Source: Rhodovarius lipocyclicus (GTDB taxonomy: Bacteria; Pseudomonadota; Alphaproteobacteria; Acetobacterales; Acetobacteraceae). Taken from it: 60,948 bases of DNA. The position numbers and the translations under genes were made by a program. The DNA lies in assembly GCF_009900765.1 (NCBI RefSeq), contig NZ_JAAABL010000022.1, positions 1 to 60,948 on the forward strand, read 5' to 3'. Positions 34,969 through 41,581 of this stretch are shown one piece after another (the stretch's first letter is position 1; each line of letters opens with the position of its first letter). Below the pieces are notes generated by a model, which ran no database searches, had not been told where the DNA came from, and was given only the letters and a program-made list of their open reading frames with translations.

Positions 34969-35241
34969 TCGGGGACTATGGCGATAAACGCCGTGTGGAA
35001 TAAGCGTTACGGACCCGGGGGCAGTGCCCGGCGTCTCCACCATTCATCCGCCCATATCGGGGGTGCGTGTGGGGACGAAACAGCTTCGACGTGCGCGGTA
35101 AAGACACGGTTTTTGCCCGGCATTGTACCGCCGTCATCGGGCTAAATCACAAGTGCCAACGATAACAGCCGTGAGGCTGTGGCGCTCGCTGCCTAGGAAT
35201 AGGTAAGCGCGGTCCGGGGGGAACCGGGCAACAGAATCCCC
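34969..35241 (+). ncRNA. ssrA: Transfer-messenger RNA, two-piece permuted form
   Basis: Rescues stalled ribosomes by adding a degradation tag. The order is permuted as in alphaproteobacteria. First comes the acceptor piece ending CGTCTCC-A-CCA (35032-35042), then a spacer (35043-35070), then the coding piece starting GGGGACG (35071-35077). GGGGACG pairs with CGTCTCC to form the acceptor stem with a G-U at the third pair, as in tRNA-Ala. The tag frame at 35155-35196 encodes ANDNSREAVALAA and stop. A TATATA box (34951-34956) upstream and a strong terminator downstream fit a highly expressed RNA. The exact 5' end is approximate. Confidence 0.93.
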
Positions 35242-35281
35242 CCACTCTCCAAGCCCGCCGGAAGGCGGGCTTGGAGAGTGG
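35242..35281 (+). terminator. Intrinsic terminator of tmRNA
   Basis: Perfect 18-bp stem (35242-35259 with 35264-35281) closed by a GGAA tetraloop and followed by TTGTTTTGT. It is the clearest Rho-independent terminator in the window. Confidence 0.95.
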
Positions 35282-35288
35282 TTGTTTT

Positions 35289-35340
35289 GTGCCCTCAGAC
35301 GCCGGGCGTGGCCTTATTTGGTGCCCTCAGACGCCGGGCG
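35289..35340 (+). repeat. 20-bp direct repeat downstream of tmRNA
   Basis: GTGCCCTCAGACGCCGGGCG occurs at 35289-35308 and again, exactly, at 35321-35340, separated by 12 bases. The space between the tmRNA terminator and the methyltransferase gene (35282-35443) contains only this and the family 2 repeat. tmRNA 3' regions are common integration sites, so an old attachment scar is possible. Confidence 0.6.
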
Positions 35341-35416
35341 GCGGCATCCGCCGCCTTGGCTTACGGCGCGCCACAGCCGCGCCAGGCCGGAAAGCCTGGT
35401 GGGCGCCGCCGGCCGC
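35338..35416 (-). repeat. Dispersed repeat, family 2, copy 2
   Basis: Read on the minus strand this matches 7648-7720: GGCGGCGCCCACCAGGC, then the exact 18-mer GGCGCGCCGTAAGCCAAG (35355-35372), then a GGCGG-ATG-CCGCC hairpin. The spacing between the shared blocks differs slightly. No coding capacity is seen. Confidence 0.6.
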
Positions 35417-35443
35417 CGTGCGGCCGGGAAGCAGCCGGACGGC

Positions 35444-36013
35444 TCAGAAGCCGGCGGCCAGGATGTAATAGGGCGGCTGGCGGTATTTCGGCCGCAGGTC
35501 CGGCCGGTCCTGGAACCGCGTGAAGCCCACGCCGCGCAGCATCTCCCGCGCCTCGGCCGCGCTGTAGTGGTGAAAGGTCTTGTGGGGGGTGAAGATCCGC
35601 TTCAGCCACACCTCCGCCGCCCCCACGAAGCCCTCCGGGTCCGGCTCCGCCACCAGCAGCACCCCGCCCGCCCGCAGCCGCTGCTTGGCCGTGCCCAGCA
35701 GCGCCACCAACGCCTCCCGCGGGATGTACATCATCACGCCGAACAGCATGGCCAGGTGAAAGGGCGGCTCCGTCAGCGGCAACTGGCTGATGTCGGCCAC
35801 ATCCGCGCCCACCCCCGGCTCCGGGTTCACGATGGTGATGCTGGCGCCCGCCGGCAGCACCGCCCGCGCCTTGAACCCGCGCGCCGTGCCGCCGATGTCC
35901 AGCACCCGCGCCCCGGGCGGAATATAATCCCGCACCACCAACGCCACCGTGCTGTCATGGCTGGAAGGCGAGGCCGGGTTGAACACCCCCGCGCCGCCGA
36001 AACCGCTGGACAT
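35444..36013 (-). CDS. Class I SAM-dependent methyltransferase
   Basis: A 189-aa enzyme. ARVLDIGGTARGFKAR is the SAM-binding motif I (VLDIGG), ITIVNPEPG the acidic-loop region, VADISQLPL motif II and AMLFGVMMYIPREAL motif III. A C-terminal HHYSAAEAREMLRGVGF substrate-side region follows. ATG 36013 is preferred because AGGAGAGGG lies upstream; an ATG seven codons earlier is possible. It follows the JmjC/cupin oxygenase gene by 90 bp on the same strand, so it may take part in the repeat-protein locus. Its methyl acceptor is unknown. Confidence 0.8.
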   Translation of the reverse strand: MSSGFGGAGVFNPASPSSHDSTVALVVRDYIPPGARVLDIGGTARGFKARAVLPAGASITIVNPEPGVGADVADISQLPLTEPPFHLAMLFGVMMYIPREALVALLGTAKQRLRAGGVLLVAEPDPEGFVGAAEVWLKRIFTPHKTFHHYSAAEAREMLRGVGFTRFQDRPDLRPKYRQPPYYILAAGF

Positions 36014-36102
36014 GGCCGTTCCCTCTCCTGGCAATACAGCCTAGGGAACCCACGCCCCCGCCCGCATCGCCCGATCGGGTGACACCCGCGCGATCGTGAA
36101 GA

Positions 36103-37302
36103 TCAGGCGGCTTCCAGCAACCCGTCCCGCCGCAGCCGGTCCAGGAACTCCGGCGCGCCCTCGCCCAGCTCGGCGGCGGTGGCACCCTCGGTCAGCGCCT
36201 CCAGCCAGCCCAGCTGCGCCTCGGTCAGCGGGATGTGGCCGCCGGTCCAGTGCAGGGCGGCCAGCCCATCGGGGGTGATGGCCACATGGTGGTGCATGCC
36301 GTCCGCCAGCCGCAGCCGCTGGGCAGGGTCCAGCGGCGCCAGGAACAGCCCGCGCGCCGGCAGGGGCTGCCGGTCCTCGTTCAACTGGTCCAGCAGCATC
36401 ACCGAGACACGTTCCGCCTGCGCCTGGCCCGCCACGCCGCGCAGCCGCTCCGCCATCTGTTCCAGCAGCAGGGCCACGCCATCGGGCCCGCCGAGCCGCC
36501 AGGTGGGCACGGCATGGCGCAGGGCCACATTCTCCGCTTCCTCGGCCGTCAGCAGCTGGCGCAGCATGTCGGCCCAGCAGATCTCCATGAAGCCCAGGGT
36601 GATGTGCAGGGAATGCTCGCCCGGCTCCGTCGCCGCGTCGTGCATGATGCCGCGCGGGATATACAGCGCCGCCCCCGGCTCCAGAATGAAGGTGTGCGGC
36701 TCGCCCTCGGCGGCCAGGTCGCCCGGCCAGGGGGTGTTGCGGGTGGGATATTCCATCCCCGGCTTGTCCCACACCCGCCAGCGCTTGCGGCCGGAGACCT
36801 GCATCACCAGCACGTCATGCGTGTCGTAATGGGTGCGGAAGCCCTGCGCGCCCGGCGGCGTCAGATAGATGTTGGTCTGCAGCCCGTGCAGGAAGAATTT
36901 CTCCAGCCCCCGGCAGAAGCGCGCCAGCGGCGGGTGCGTGTCCTGGAACTGGGACAGCACCAGCGACGCGCCCTTGTCGAAGCGGTGGAACAGGCGCGGC
37001 AGGTCCACCCGCCCGTCGGGCAGGGCGTATTCCTCCAGCGGCACGGCGGCGCTGCCCTGGCGGCTGTCATCGGCCATGGCCACGCGCGGGTTGCGCGCAC
37101 CGTCGGTGCGCAGATACGCATCCACATCGGCCAGCGACAGCAGATGCGCGAAACGCTGCGCCCCCCTGGAGGGGAAATGATGCCATCCCGTGCCCTCACG
37201 CAGGGCCAGCACCGCCTCCGGCGCCATGCCGCCGAAGCCGAGGGCGACCGCCTCCTCCGTCAGGGACAGATCGGGCCCGGATTGGGGGGCATCATGCGGC
37301 AT
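36103..37302 (-). CDS. JmjC/cupin-4 family 2-oxoglutarate-dependent oxygenase
   Basis: A 399-aa Fe(II) hydroxylase of the cupin-4 group that includes the protein oxygenases RoxA, MINA53 and NO66. The iron site is visible as HYD (H158, D160 in THYDTHD) and a distal H221 in IPRGIMHDA. LVMQVSGRKRWRVWDKP follows the first motif as in the family. The C-terminal half (about 240-399) resembles the dimerisation and winged-helix parts. The start at 37302 is 4 bp behind the stop of repeat protein 1, so the two are almost certainly co-translated. Substrate inferred: the adjacent TGxTDxDPxDG repeat proteins. Confidence 0.85.
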   Translation of the reverse strand: MPHDAPQSGPDLSLTEEAVALGFGGMAPEAVLALREGTGWHHFPSRGAQRFAHLLSLADVDAYLRTDGARNPRVAMADDSRQGSAAVPLEEYALPDGRVDLPRLFHRFDKGASLVLSQFQDTHPPLARFCRGLEKFFLHGLQTNIYLTPPGAQGFRTHYDTHDVLVMQVSGRKRWRVWDKPGMEYPTRNTPWPGDLAAEGEPHTFILEPGAALYIPRGIMHDAATEPGEHSLHITLGFMEICWADMLRQLLTAEEAENVALRHAVPTWRLGGPDGVALLLEQMAERLRGVAGQAQAERVSVMLLDQLNEDRQPLPARGLFLAPLDPAQRLRLADGMHHHVAITPDGLAALHWTGGHIPLTEAQLGWLEALTEGATAAELGEGAPEFLDRLRRDGLLEAA

Positions 37303-37306
37303 GGGC

Positions 37307-37786
37307 TCAGTAACCCCGGCGGCCACGGCCGGGGCCGTCGCTCGGGTCGCTGTCGGTCAGGCCGGTGCGGTAGCCGCCGCGATAGCCGCCACGGCCATTG
37401 CCGGGGCCATCGTTCGGGTCAGCGTCCGTGATGCCGGTGCCACGGCGATACCCGCCACGGCCATTGCCCGGCCCGTCGCTGGGGTCGGAATCCGTGATGC
37501 CGGTGCGATAGCCGCCGCGATAGCCGCCACGGCCATTGCCGGGGCCATCGTTCGGGTCAGCGTCCGTGATGCCGGTGCCACGGCGATACCCGCCACGGCC
37601 ATTGCCCGGCCCGTCATTCGGGTCCGCATCGGTGATGCCGGTGCCGCGATAGGCCGGGGCGGGGGCATAGGCGCCGGGCGGCGGCACGCAGGCGGCGGTG
37701 GTGCCGGCGGCACCCAGCACGCCCAGGCGCAGAACCATGCTGCGGCGGCCCAGGCGAGGCTTGTCTTCGTTGTTCTGGTCGCTCAT
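37307..37786 (-). CDS. Exported TGITDxDPxDG-repeat protein 1
   Basis: A 159-aa product. Residues 1-33 form an unusual export signal: a polar head, twin arginines (GRRSMVLRLGVLG) and a possible lipid-attachment Cys33 (TTAAC). From residue 47 on there are five repeats of the type TGITDADPNDGPGNGRGG, separated by YR or YRGGYR linkers. Acidic residues sit at fixed places (D53, D55, D58 in the first), followed by Gly/Arg-rich sequence. The D-x-D-P-x-D-G pattern recalls calcium-binding loops of thrombospondin-3 or dockerin type, but is not a known family to me. It is coupled to the JmjC oxygenase 4 bp downstream. Confidence 0.8.
   Translation of the reverse strand: MSDQNNEDKPRLGRRSMVLRLGVLGAAGTTAACVPPPGAYAPAPAYRGTGITDADPNDGPGNGRGGYRRGTGITDADPNDGPGNGRGGYRGGYRTGITDSDPSDGPGNGRGGYRRGTGITDADPNDGPGNGRGGYRGGYRTGLTDSDPSDGPGRGRRGY
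37372..37615 (-). repeat. Recent in-frame duplication inside repeat protein 1
   Basis: The 106-bp stretch 37372-37477 recurs base for base at 37510-37615. The offset of 138 bp equals 46 codons, two protein repeats plus linkers. The identity at synonymous sites shows that the duplication is recent and that the number of repeats is likely variable among strains. Confidence 0.85.
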
Positions 37787-37877
37787 GGGCGCGCGTCCTG
37801 CCTTGTCTTGGATTGGGTGGGATCGTCAAACGAGTGTGGCCATGGGCGGCGCCCGCCGTCCATGGCTCAAATCAATA

Positions 37878-37898
37878 GGCCCGCCCGACCGGCGGGCC
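37878..37898 (-). terminator. Terminator of repeat protein 2
   Basis: On the minus strand GGCCCGCC-loop-GGCGGGCC (37878-37885 with 37891-37898) is followed by TATTGATTTG. It lies 4 bp behind the stop of repeat protein 2 and separates it from repeat protein 1. Confidence 0.6.
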
Positions 37899-37902
37899 GG
37901 CC

Positions 37903-38340
37903 TCAGCGGCCGCGGCCGCGGCCCGCGCCGTCCGACGGGTCGTTGTCGGTGATGCCGGTGCGATAGCCGCCACCGCCCCGCCCACGGCCCGCGCCGTCAT
38001 TGGGGTCATTGTCCGTCACGCCGCCGCGCCGGCCGCCACGGCCGTTGCCGGCGCCGTCATTCGGATCGTTGTCGGTCAGGCCAGTGCCGCGCCGGCCGCC
38101 GCGCCCGTTGCCAGGGCCGTCGCTGGGGTCGCTGTCGGTGATGCCGGTGCCACGGCGGCCGCGCCCACGGCCCGGGCCGTCGGACGGGTCATTGTCGGTC
38201 AGGCCGGTATAGGGCTGGGCCTCGGCGGCGGAGGGGGCCAGGGCGCTGGCGGCGGCGGTCGCGGCCCCCATGGCCGCGACACCGCGAACCACCAGCAGGC
38301 GCCTGCCCAGCGCGGGTGTCTTTTTCTCTTCTTCGGCCAT
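37903..38340 (-). CDS. Exported TGxTDxDPxDG-repeat protein 2
   Basis: A 145-aa relative of repeat protein 1. A polar head with twin arginines (LGRRLLVVRG) and a hydrophobic stretch lead to a signal-peptidase site SAAEA/QP near residue 41. Five repeats follow, for example TGLTDNDPSDGPGRGRG and TGITDSDPSDGPGNGRGG, with Asn or Ser replacing Ala after the first Asp and Ala replacing Pro in later units. The mature protein is therefore almost only Gly, Arg, Asp, Thr, Asn and Pro. It has its own terminator. It is divergent from the SapC gene across 312 bp. Confidence 0.8.
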   Translation of the reverse strand: MAEEEKKTPALGRRLLVVRGVAAMGAATAAASALAPSAAEAQPYTGLTDNDPSDGPGRGRGRRGTGITDSDPSDGPGNGRGGRRGTGLTDNDPNDGAGNGRGGRRGGVTDNDPNDGAGRGRGGGGYRTGITDNDPSDGAGRGRGR

Positions 38341-38652
38341 TGGGTGGTCCCTGTCTGGTCTGCCTGGATGGCACCGGCGTGATTGAGTTGCTGCGGAATC
38401 TCCACCAGCGGAGGCTCGCTGACAAGTGTTTCCAAAAACTTGCGGCAGCACTGTGGCAGGAAACCACCCAAATCGACGTCCGGACGGAATGAAATTGCGT
38501 CGGCATACAGAATTCCGATGATGTTTTGATTGGCTCGCATGATGCACCGCCGCAACACCGCACATGCGACGCAGTCTCGCGGTTGCGAAGTTCTGCCCCT
38601 TGCCCTCGGCCGCGCCGCCATCGCACAACAGATGCGATCCGGGAGTGCCCTC
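38341..38652. other. Divergent control region, AT-richer than its surroundings
   Basis: No supported gene between repeat protein 2 and sapC. About 38380-38560 is clearly AT-richer than the flanks. On the minus strand it can be read as a frame with natural-looking residues (RANQNIIGILYADAISF), which runs without stop into another frame of the repeat gene; I do not call it a gene. A frame also extends upstream of the sapC start on the plus strand but looks like random translation. The region must hold both promoters. Confidence 0.4.
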
Positions 38653-39366
38653 ATGACCGACACTACTTCGCTCTTTCCGCCCCTGTACCGAGGGCTGGAG
38701 CCGCTGCGGGCGGACCGCCACGGCGCGCTGCGCCTGCGCGACGCGGGCTATGGCTTCGCCGCCGGCGTGGCCGCCGTGCCGGTCGCGATGGAGGAAATGG
38801 CCATCGCCGGCCGCCACCACCCCATCGTGTTCTCGGCTGAGGCGCCCTTCATGCCGGTCGCCATCATGGGGCTTGAGGCCGGGCACAACCCGCATGTGGG
38901 CGCCGATGGCCGCTGGCCCGCCGGGCTGTACCTGCCGGCCTATCTGCGCCGCTACCCCTTCTTCCTGGCGCGCCTGCGCGACGGGGCGGAGGAGATGGCC
39001 CTGTGCATCGACACCTCCGCCCCCCAGCTGGGCGAGGAAGGCGAACCCCTGTTCATCGACGGCAAGCCCGCCCCCGCACTGGACCGCGCCTTCGCCTTCA
39101 CCCGCGACCTGGAGCTGGCGCTGCAGAAAACCCGGCGGATGAGCGAGGCGCTGACGGGCCTCGGCCTGCTGCAGCCCGCCGCCGTGCAGTTCCAGCGCGA
39201 CGGCAAGCCGCTGAAGATCGACGGCTTCCGCGCCGTGGAGCGCGCGGCCTTCGACAGGCTGGACGGCGCACAGCTGGCTACCCTGCGCGACCAGGGATAC
39301 CTGGAGGCGATCTACGCGCATTTGTTCTCGGTGGGCGGCCTGCCGGAGATGGCGGCGAAGGGCTAA
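38653..39366 (+). CDS. SapC family protein
   Basis: A 237-aa protein of the SapC family (PF07277 type). It starts LFPPLYRGLEPLRADRHG and has the family blocks EEMAIAGRHHPIVFS, LGLEAG-like MGLEAGHNPHV, WPAGLYLPAYLRRYPFFL, and a C-terminal FRAVERAAFDRLDGAQLATL. The name comes from a Campylobacter surface-layer locus; the activity is unknown. In many proteobacteria SapC genes lie with JmjC/cupin proteins, TonB receptors and flavin halogenases. Here the partner is the JmjC gene beyond two repeat proteins. ATG 38653 is chosen; upstream frame is unconserved. Its stop overlaps a convergent acetyltransferase gene by 4 bp. Confidence 0.88.
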   Translation: MTDTTSLFPPLYRGLEPLRADRHGALRLRDAGYGFAAGVAAVPVAMEEMAIAGRHHPIVFSAEAPFMPVAIMGLEAGHNPHVGADGRWPAGLYLPAYLRRYPFFLARLRDGAEEMALCIDTSAPQLGEEGEPLFIDGKPAPALDRAFAFTRDLELALQKTRRMSEALTGLGLLQPAAVQFQRDGKPLKIDGFRAVERAAFDRLDGAQLATLRDQGYLEAIYAHLFSVGGLPEMAAKG

Positions 39367-40193
39367 CCCAGCTCGAAACTCGCCACGCCGAACAGCCGCG
39401 CCCGGTCGATCGCCGGGGCGGGGCCGGCATACATCCGCGCCGTCTCGAACACCTTCTCCATCCCGGCCGCGCGCGCGAGCGCCACGGCTTCCGGGTGGTC
39501 CTCCGGCACGTCCAGCGTCAGGGGGCCAGGCACCCGGGCGGCCAGGGCCAGGAACAGCGCGCGGGCGCCCTCGGCATCCGGGGCCAGCAGCGGGCCGATC
39601 TTGTGGCCCTCCCGGCAGGGGCGCAGCACGGCCAGCCCCGCGCCGCCCGGCAGCGCCACCGCCGCATGGCCCGGCGTGTCGATCCAGGCGCGCAGGAAGG
39701 CCGGGCGCGGCGTGCCGAAACAGGCGGCATCGAGTGCCACCAGCGCCGCGAAATCCACGCTGGCCGCCGGCACCACGCCGCCAGGGGCAGGTGGCAGCGC
39801 GGGCGCCGCCACCGTGTAGCGCGCATTGTTCCAGGCCAGCGCGAAACCGGATTTGCGGTAGTTCGCCTGCTGCGCCACCACCCCATCCAGCCCGATGACG
39901 CGCCCGGCCAGCCGCGCCATGGCCGCCCGCCACAGCGCCAGCCCATGGCCCTGGCCACGGGCGGCGGGGTCCGCGATGTAGAAGCCGATGAAGCCGAACC
40001 CCTTCCCATAGCGCACGGCGCTGATGCAGCTGCGCGGCACGCCCGCTTCCTCCAGCATCAGAAAGGCGCCCGGGTCCTCGGCCAGGAAGGCCGGGGCGTC
40101 GTTCAGGCCGGGGTTCCAGCCCTCCCGCGCGGCCCATTCCATCGGCAGGGCGATATCGGCCAGGGAGTGGATATGCGGACGGATATTCGGCAT
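39363..40193 (-). CDS. GNAT family N-acetyltransferase
   Basis: A 276-aa protein with one clear GNAT domain at about 15-135: FGFIGFYIADPAARGQGHGLALWRAA holds the acetyl-CoA motif A (RGQGHG). The C-terminal half (VDFAALVALDAACFGTPRPAFL onward) looks like a second, degenerate GNAT-type domain, as in YitH/YobR-like proteins. The substrate is unknown. It converges on sapC and is divergent from lysA by 47 bp. Confidence 0.83.
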   Translation of the reverse strand: MPNIRPHIHSLADIALPMEWAAREGWNPGLNDAPAFLAEDPGAFLMLEEAGVPRSCISAVRYGKGFGFIGFYIADPAARGQGHGLALWRAAMARLAGRVIGLDGVVAQQANYRKSGFALAWNNARYTVAAPALPPAPGGVVPAASVDFAALVALDAACFGTPRPAFLRAWIDTPGHAAVALPGGAGLAVLRPCREGHKIGPLLAPDAEGARALFLALAARVPGPLTLDVPEDHPEAVALARAAGMEKVFETARMYAGPAPAIDRARLFGVASFELG

Positions 40194-40240
40194 GGCTGCA
40201 TCATACCATCCCGCGCGGGCTTCCTATATGGTGGGCGCAA

Positions 40241-41581
40241 ATGGCTCTCGACGCAGCATACACCACCCCCGATCCCGCCCTGCCCGAGCTTCTGGCCGAA
40301 CGCCCGATGCTCCGCATGGACCCCTCCGCCGGCCTGCTGATGGAGGAGGTGCCGCTGGCGCGCATCGCCGCCGCCGTGGGCACGCCGACCTGGGTCTATT
40401 CCGCCACCACGCTGCGCGCCCGCGCCCGCGCGCTGATCGGCGCGCTGAAGGACGCGGCCCTGCCCGCCGAGGTGCATTTCGCCGTCAAGGCCAACCCCAA
40501 CCTCGCCATCCTCTCCCTGCTCGCGGCCGAGGGCTGCGGCGCGGATGTCGTCAGCGAGGGTGAGCTGCGGCTGGCCCGGGCGGCGGGCATCCCCGGGCAC
40601 CACATCGTCTTCTCCGGCGTCGGCAAGACCGAACGCGAGATGCGCCTGGCCATCGCCGAGGACATCCACCAGATCAACCTGGAATCCGCCGAGGAAGCCG
40701 TGATGCTCTCGGCGCTGGCGGAATCGCTGGGCCGGCGCATGCGCGTGGCGCTGCGCGTGAACCCGGATGTCGATGCCGGCACGCATGAGAAGATCACCAC
40801 CGGCAAGGCCGAGAACAAGTTCGGCGTGGCGATCGAGGAAGCCCCCGCCCTCTATGCCCGGCTGTGCGCGATGCCGGGGCTGGAGGTGATGGGGCTGGCC
40901 GTGCATATCGGCAGCCAGATCACCGGCGGCGTGCGGCCCTATGTCGCGGCCTATCGCCGCCTCGGCGAACTCGTCTCGGCGTTGCGGGCCCAGGGGCTGG
41001 CCGTGCCGCGGGTGGATTGCGGCGGCGGGCTCGGCATCGCCTATCGCGACGAGCAGCCCGCCTCCCCCGCCGCGCTGGCGGGCGCGATCCATGAGGGGCT
41101 GGGCAATCTCGGCCTGCAATTGATGGTGGAGCCCGGGCGCTGGCTGGTGGGCCCGGCCGGCATGCTGCTGTCCCAGGTCGTGATCGAAAAGCATGCCCCC
41201 GGCCGCCGCTTCGTCATCCTGGACGCCGGGATGAACGACTTGGCGCGCCCGGCCATGTATGGCGCCTGGCACGGCATTCTGCCGGTCTCGCCGGTGGCCT
41301 ATCGCGGCGCCGTCACCCCCGCCGATGTGGTGGGCCCGGTCTGCGAAAGCTCCGACACCTTCGCCACCGCGCGCCCCCTGCCGGCCCTGCCGCCCGGGGA
41401 GCTGGTGGCGCTGCTGGACGCGGGCGCCTATGGCGCCTCCATGAGCAGCACCTACAACGCGCGCCCCCTGGCCGCCGAGGTGCTGGTCGAGGGCGACAAA
41501 TGGGCCGTGGTGCGTGACCGCCAGGGCTTCGAGGCCCTGCTGGCCGGCCAGCGCCGGCCCGACTGGCTGGCGCCTGCATGA
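40241..41581 (+). CDS. lysA: Diaminopimelate decarboxylase
   Basis: PLP-dependent last step of lysine synthesis, meso-diaminopimelate to lysine. The 446-aa product is a fold-type III enzyme. The PLP lysine is in HFAVKANPN, HIGSQITGG follows, VDCGGGLGIAY binds the cofactor phosphate, and VCESSDTFA carries the active-site Cys of the partner subunit. The C-terminal GAYGASMSSTYNARP is typical. The stop overlaps the TIGR02302-like gene by 4 bp, the standard arrangement in alphaproteobacteria. Confidence 0.96.
   Translation: MALDAAYTTPDPALPELLAERPMLRMDPSAGLLMEEVPLARIAAAVGTPTWVYSATTLRARARALIGALKDAALPAEVHFAVKANPNLAILSLLAAEGCGADVVSEGELRLARAAGIPGHHIVFSGVGKTEREMRLAIAEDIHQINLESAEEAVMLSALAESLGRRMRVALRVNPDVDAGTHEKITTGKAENKFGVAIEEAPALYARLCAMPGLEVMGLAVHIGSQITGGVRPYVAAYRRLGELVSALRAQGLAVPRVDCGGGLGIAYRDEQPASPAALAGAIHEGLGNLGLQLMVEPGRWLVGPAGMLLSQVVIEKHAPGRRFVILDAGMNDLARPAMYGAWHGILPVSPVAYRGAVTPADVVGPVCESSDTFATARPLPALPPGELVALLDAGAYGASMSSTYNARPLAAEVLVEGDKWAVVRDRQGFEALLAGQRRPDWLAPA

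Noticed and set aside
37307..38340. Regularly repeated DNA that might be taken for a CRISPR array
   Set aside because: The repeats are in frame, code for protein repeats of variable length and have no unique spacers; no cas genes are nearby.
38530..38652. N-terminal extension of SapC in the open frame upstream
   Set aside because: The first 41 residues are Arg/His-rich and unconserved; the family start matches ATG 38653.
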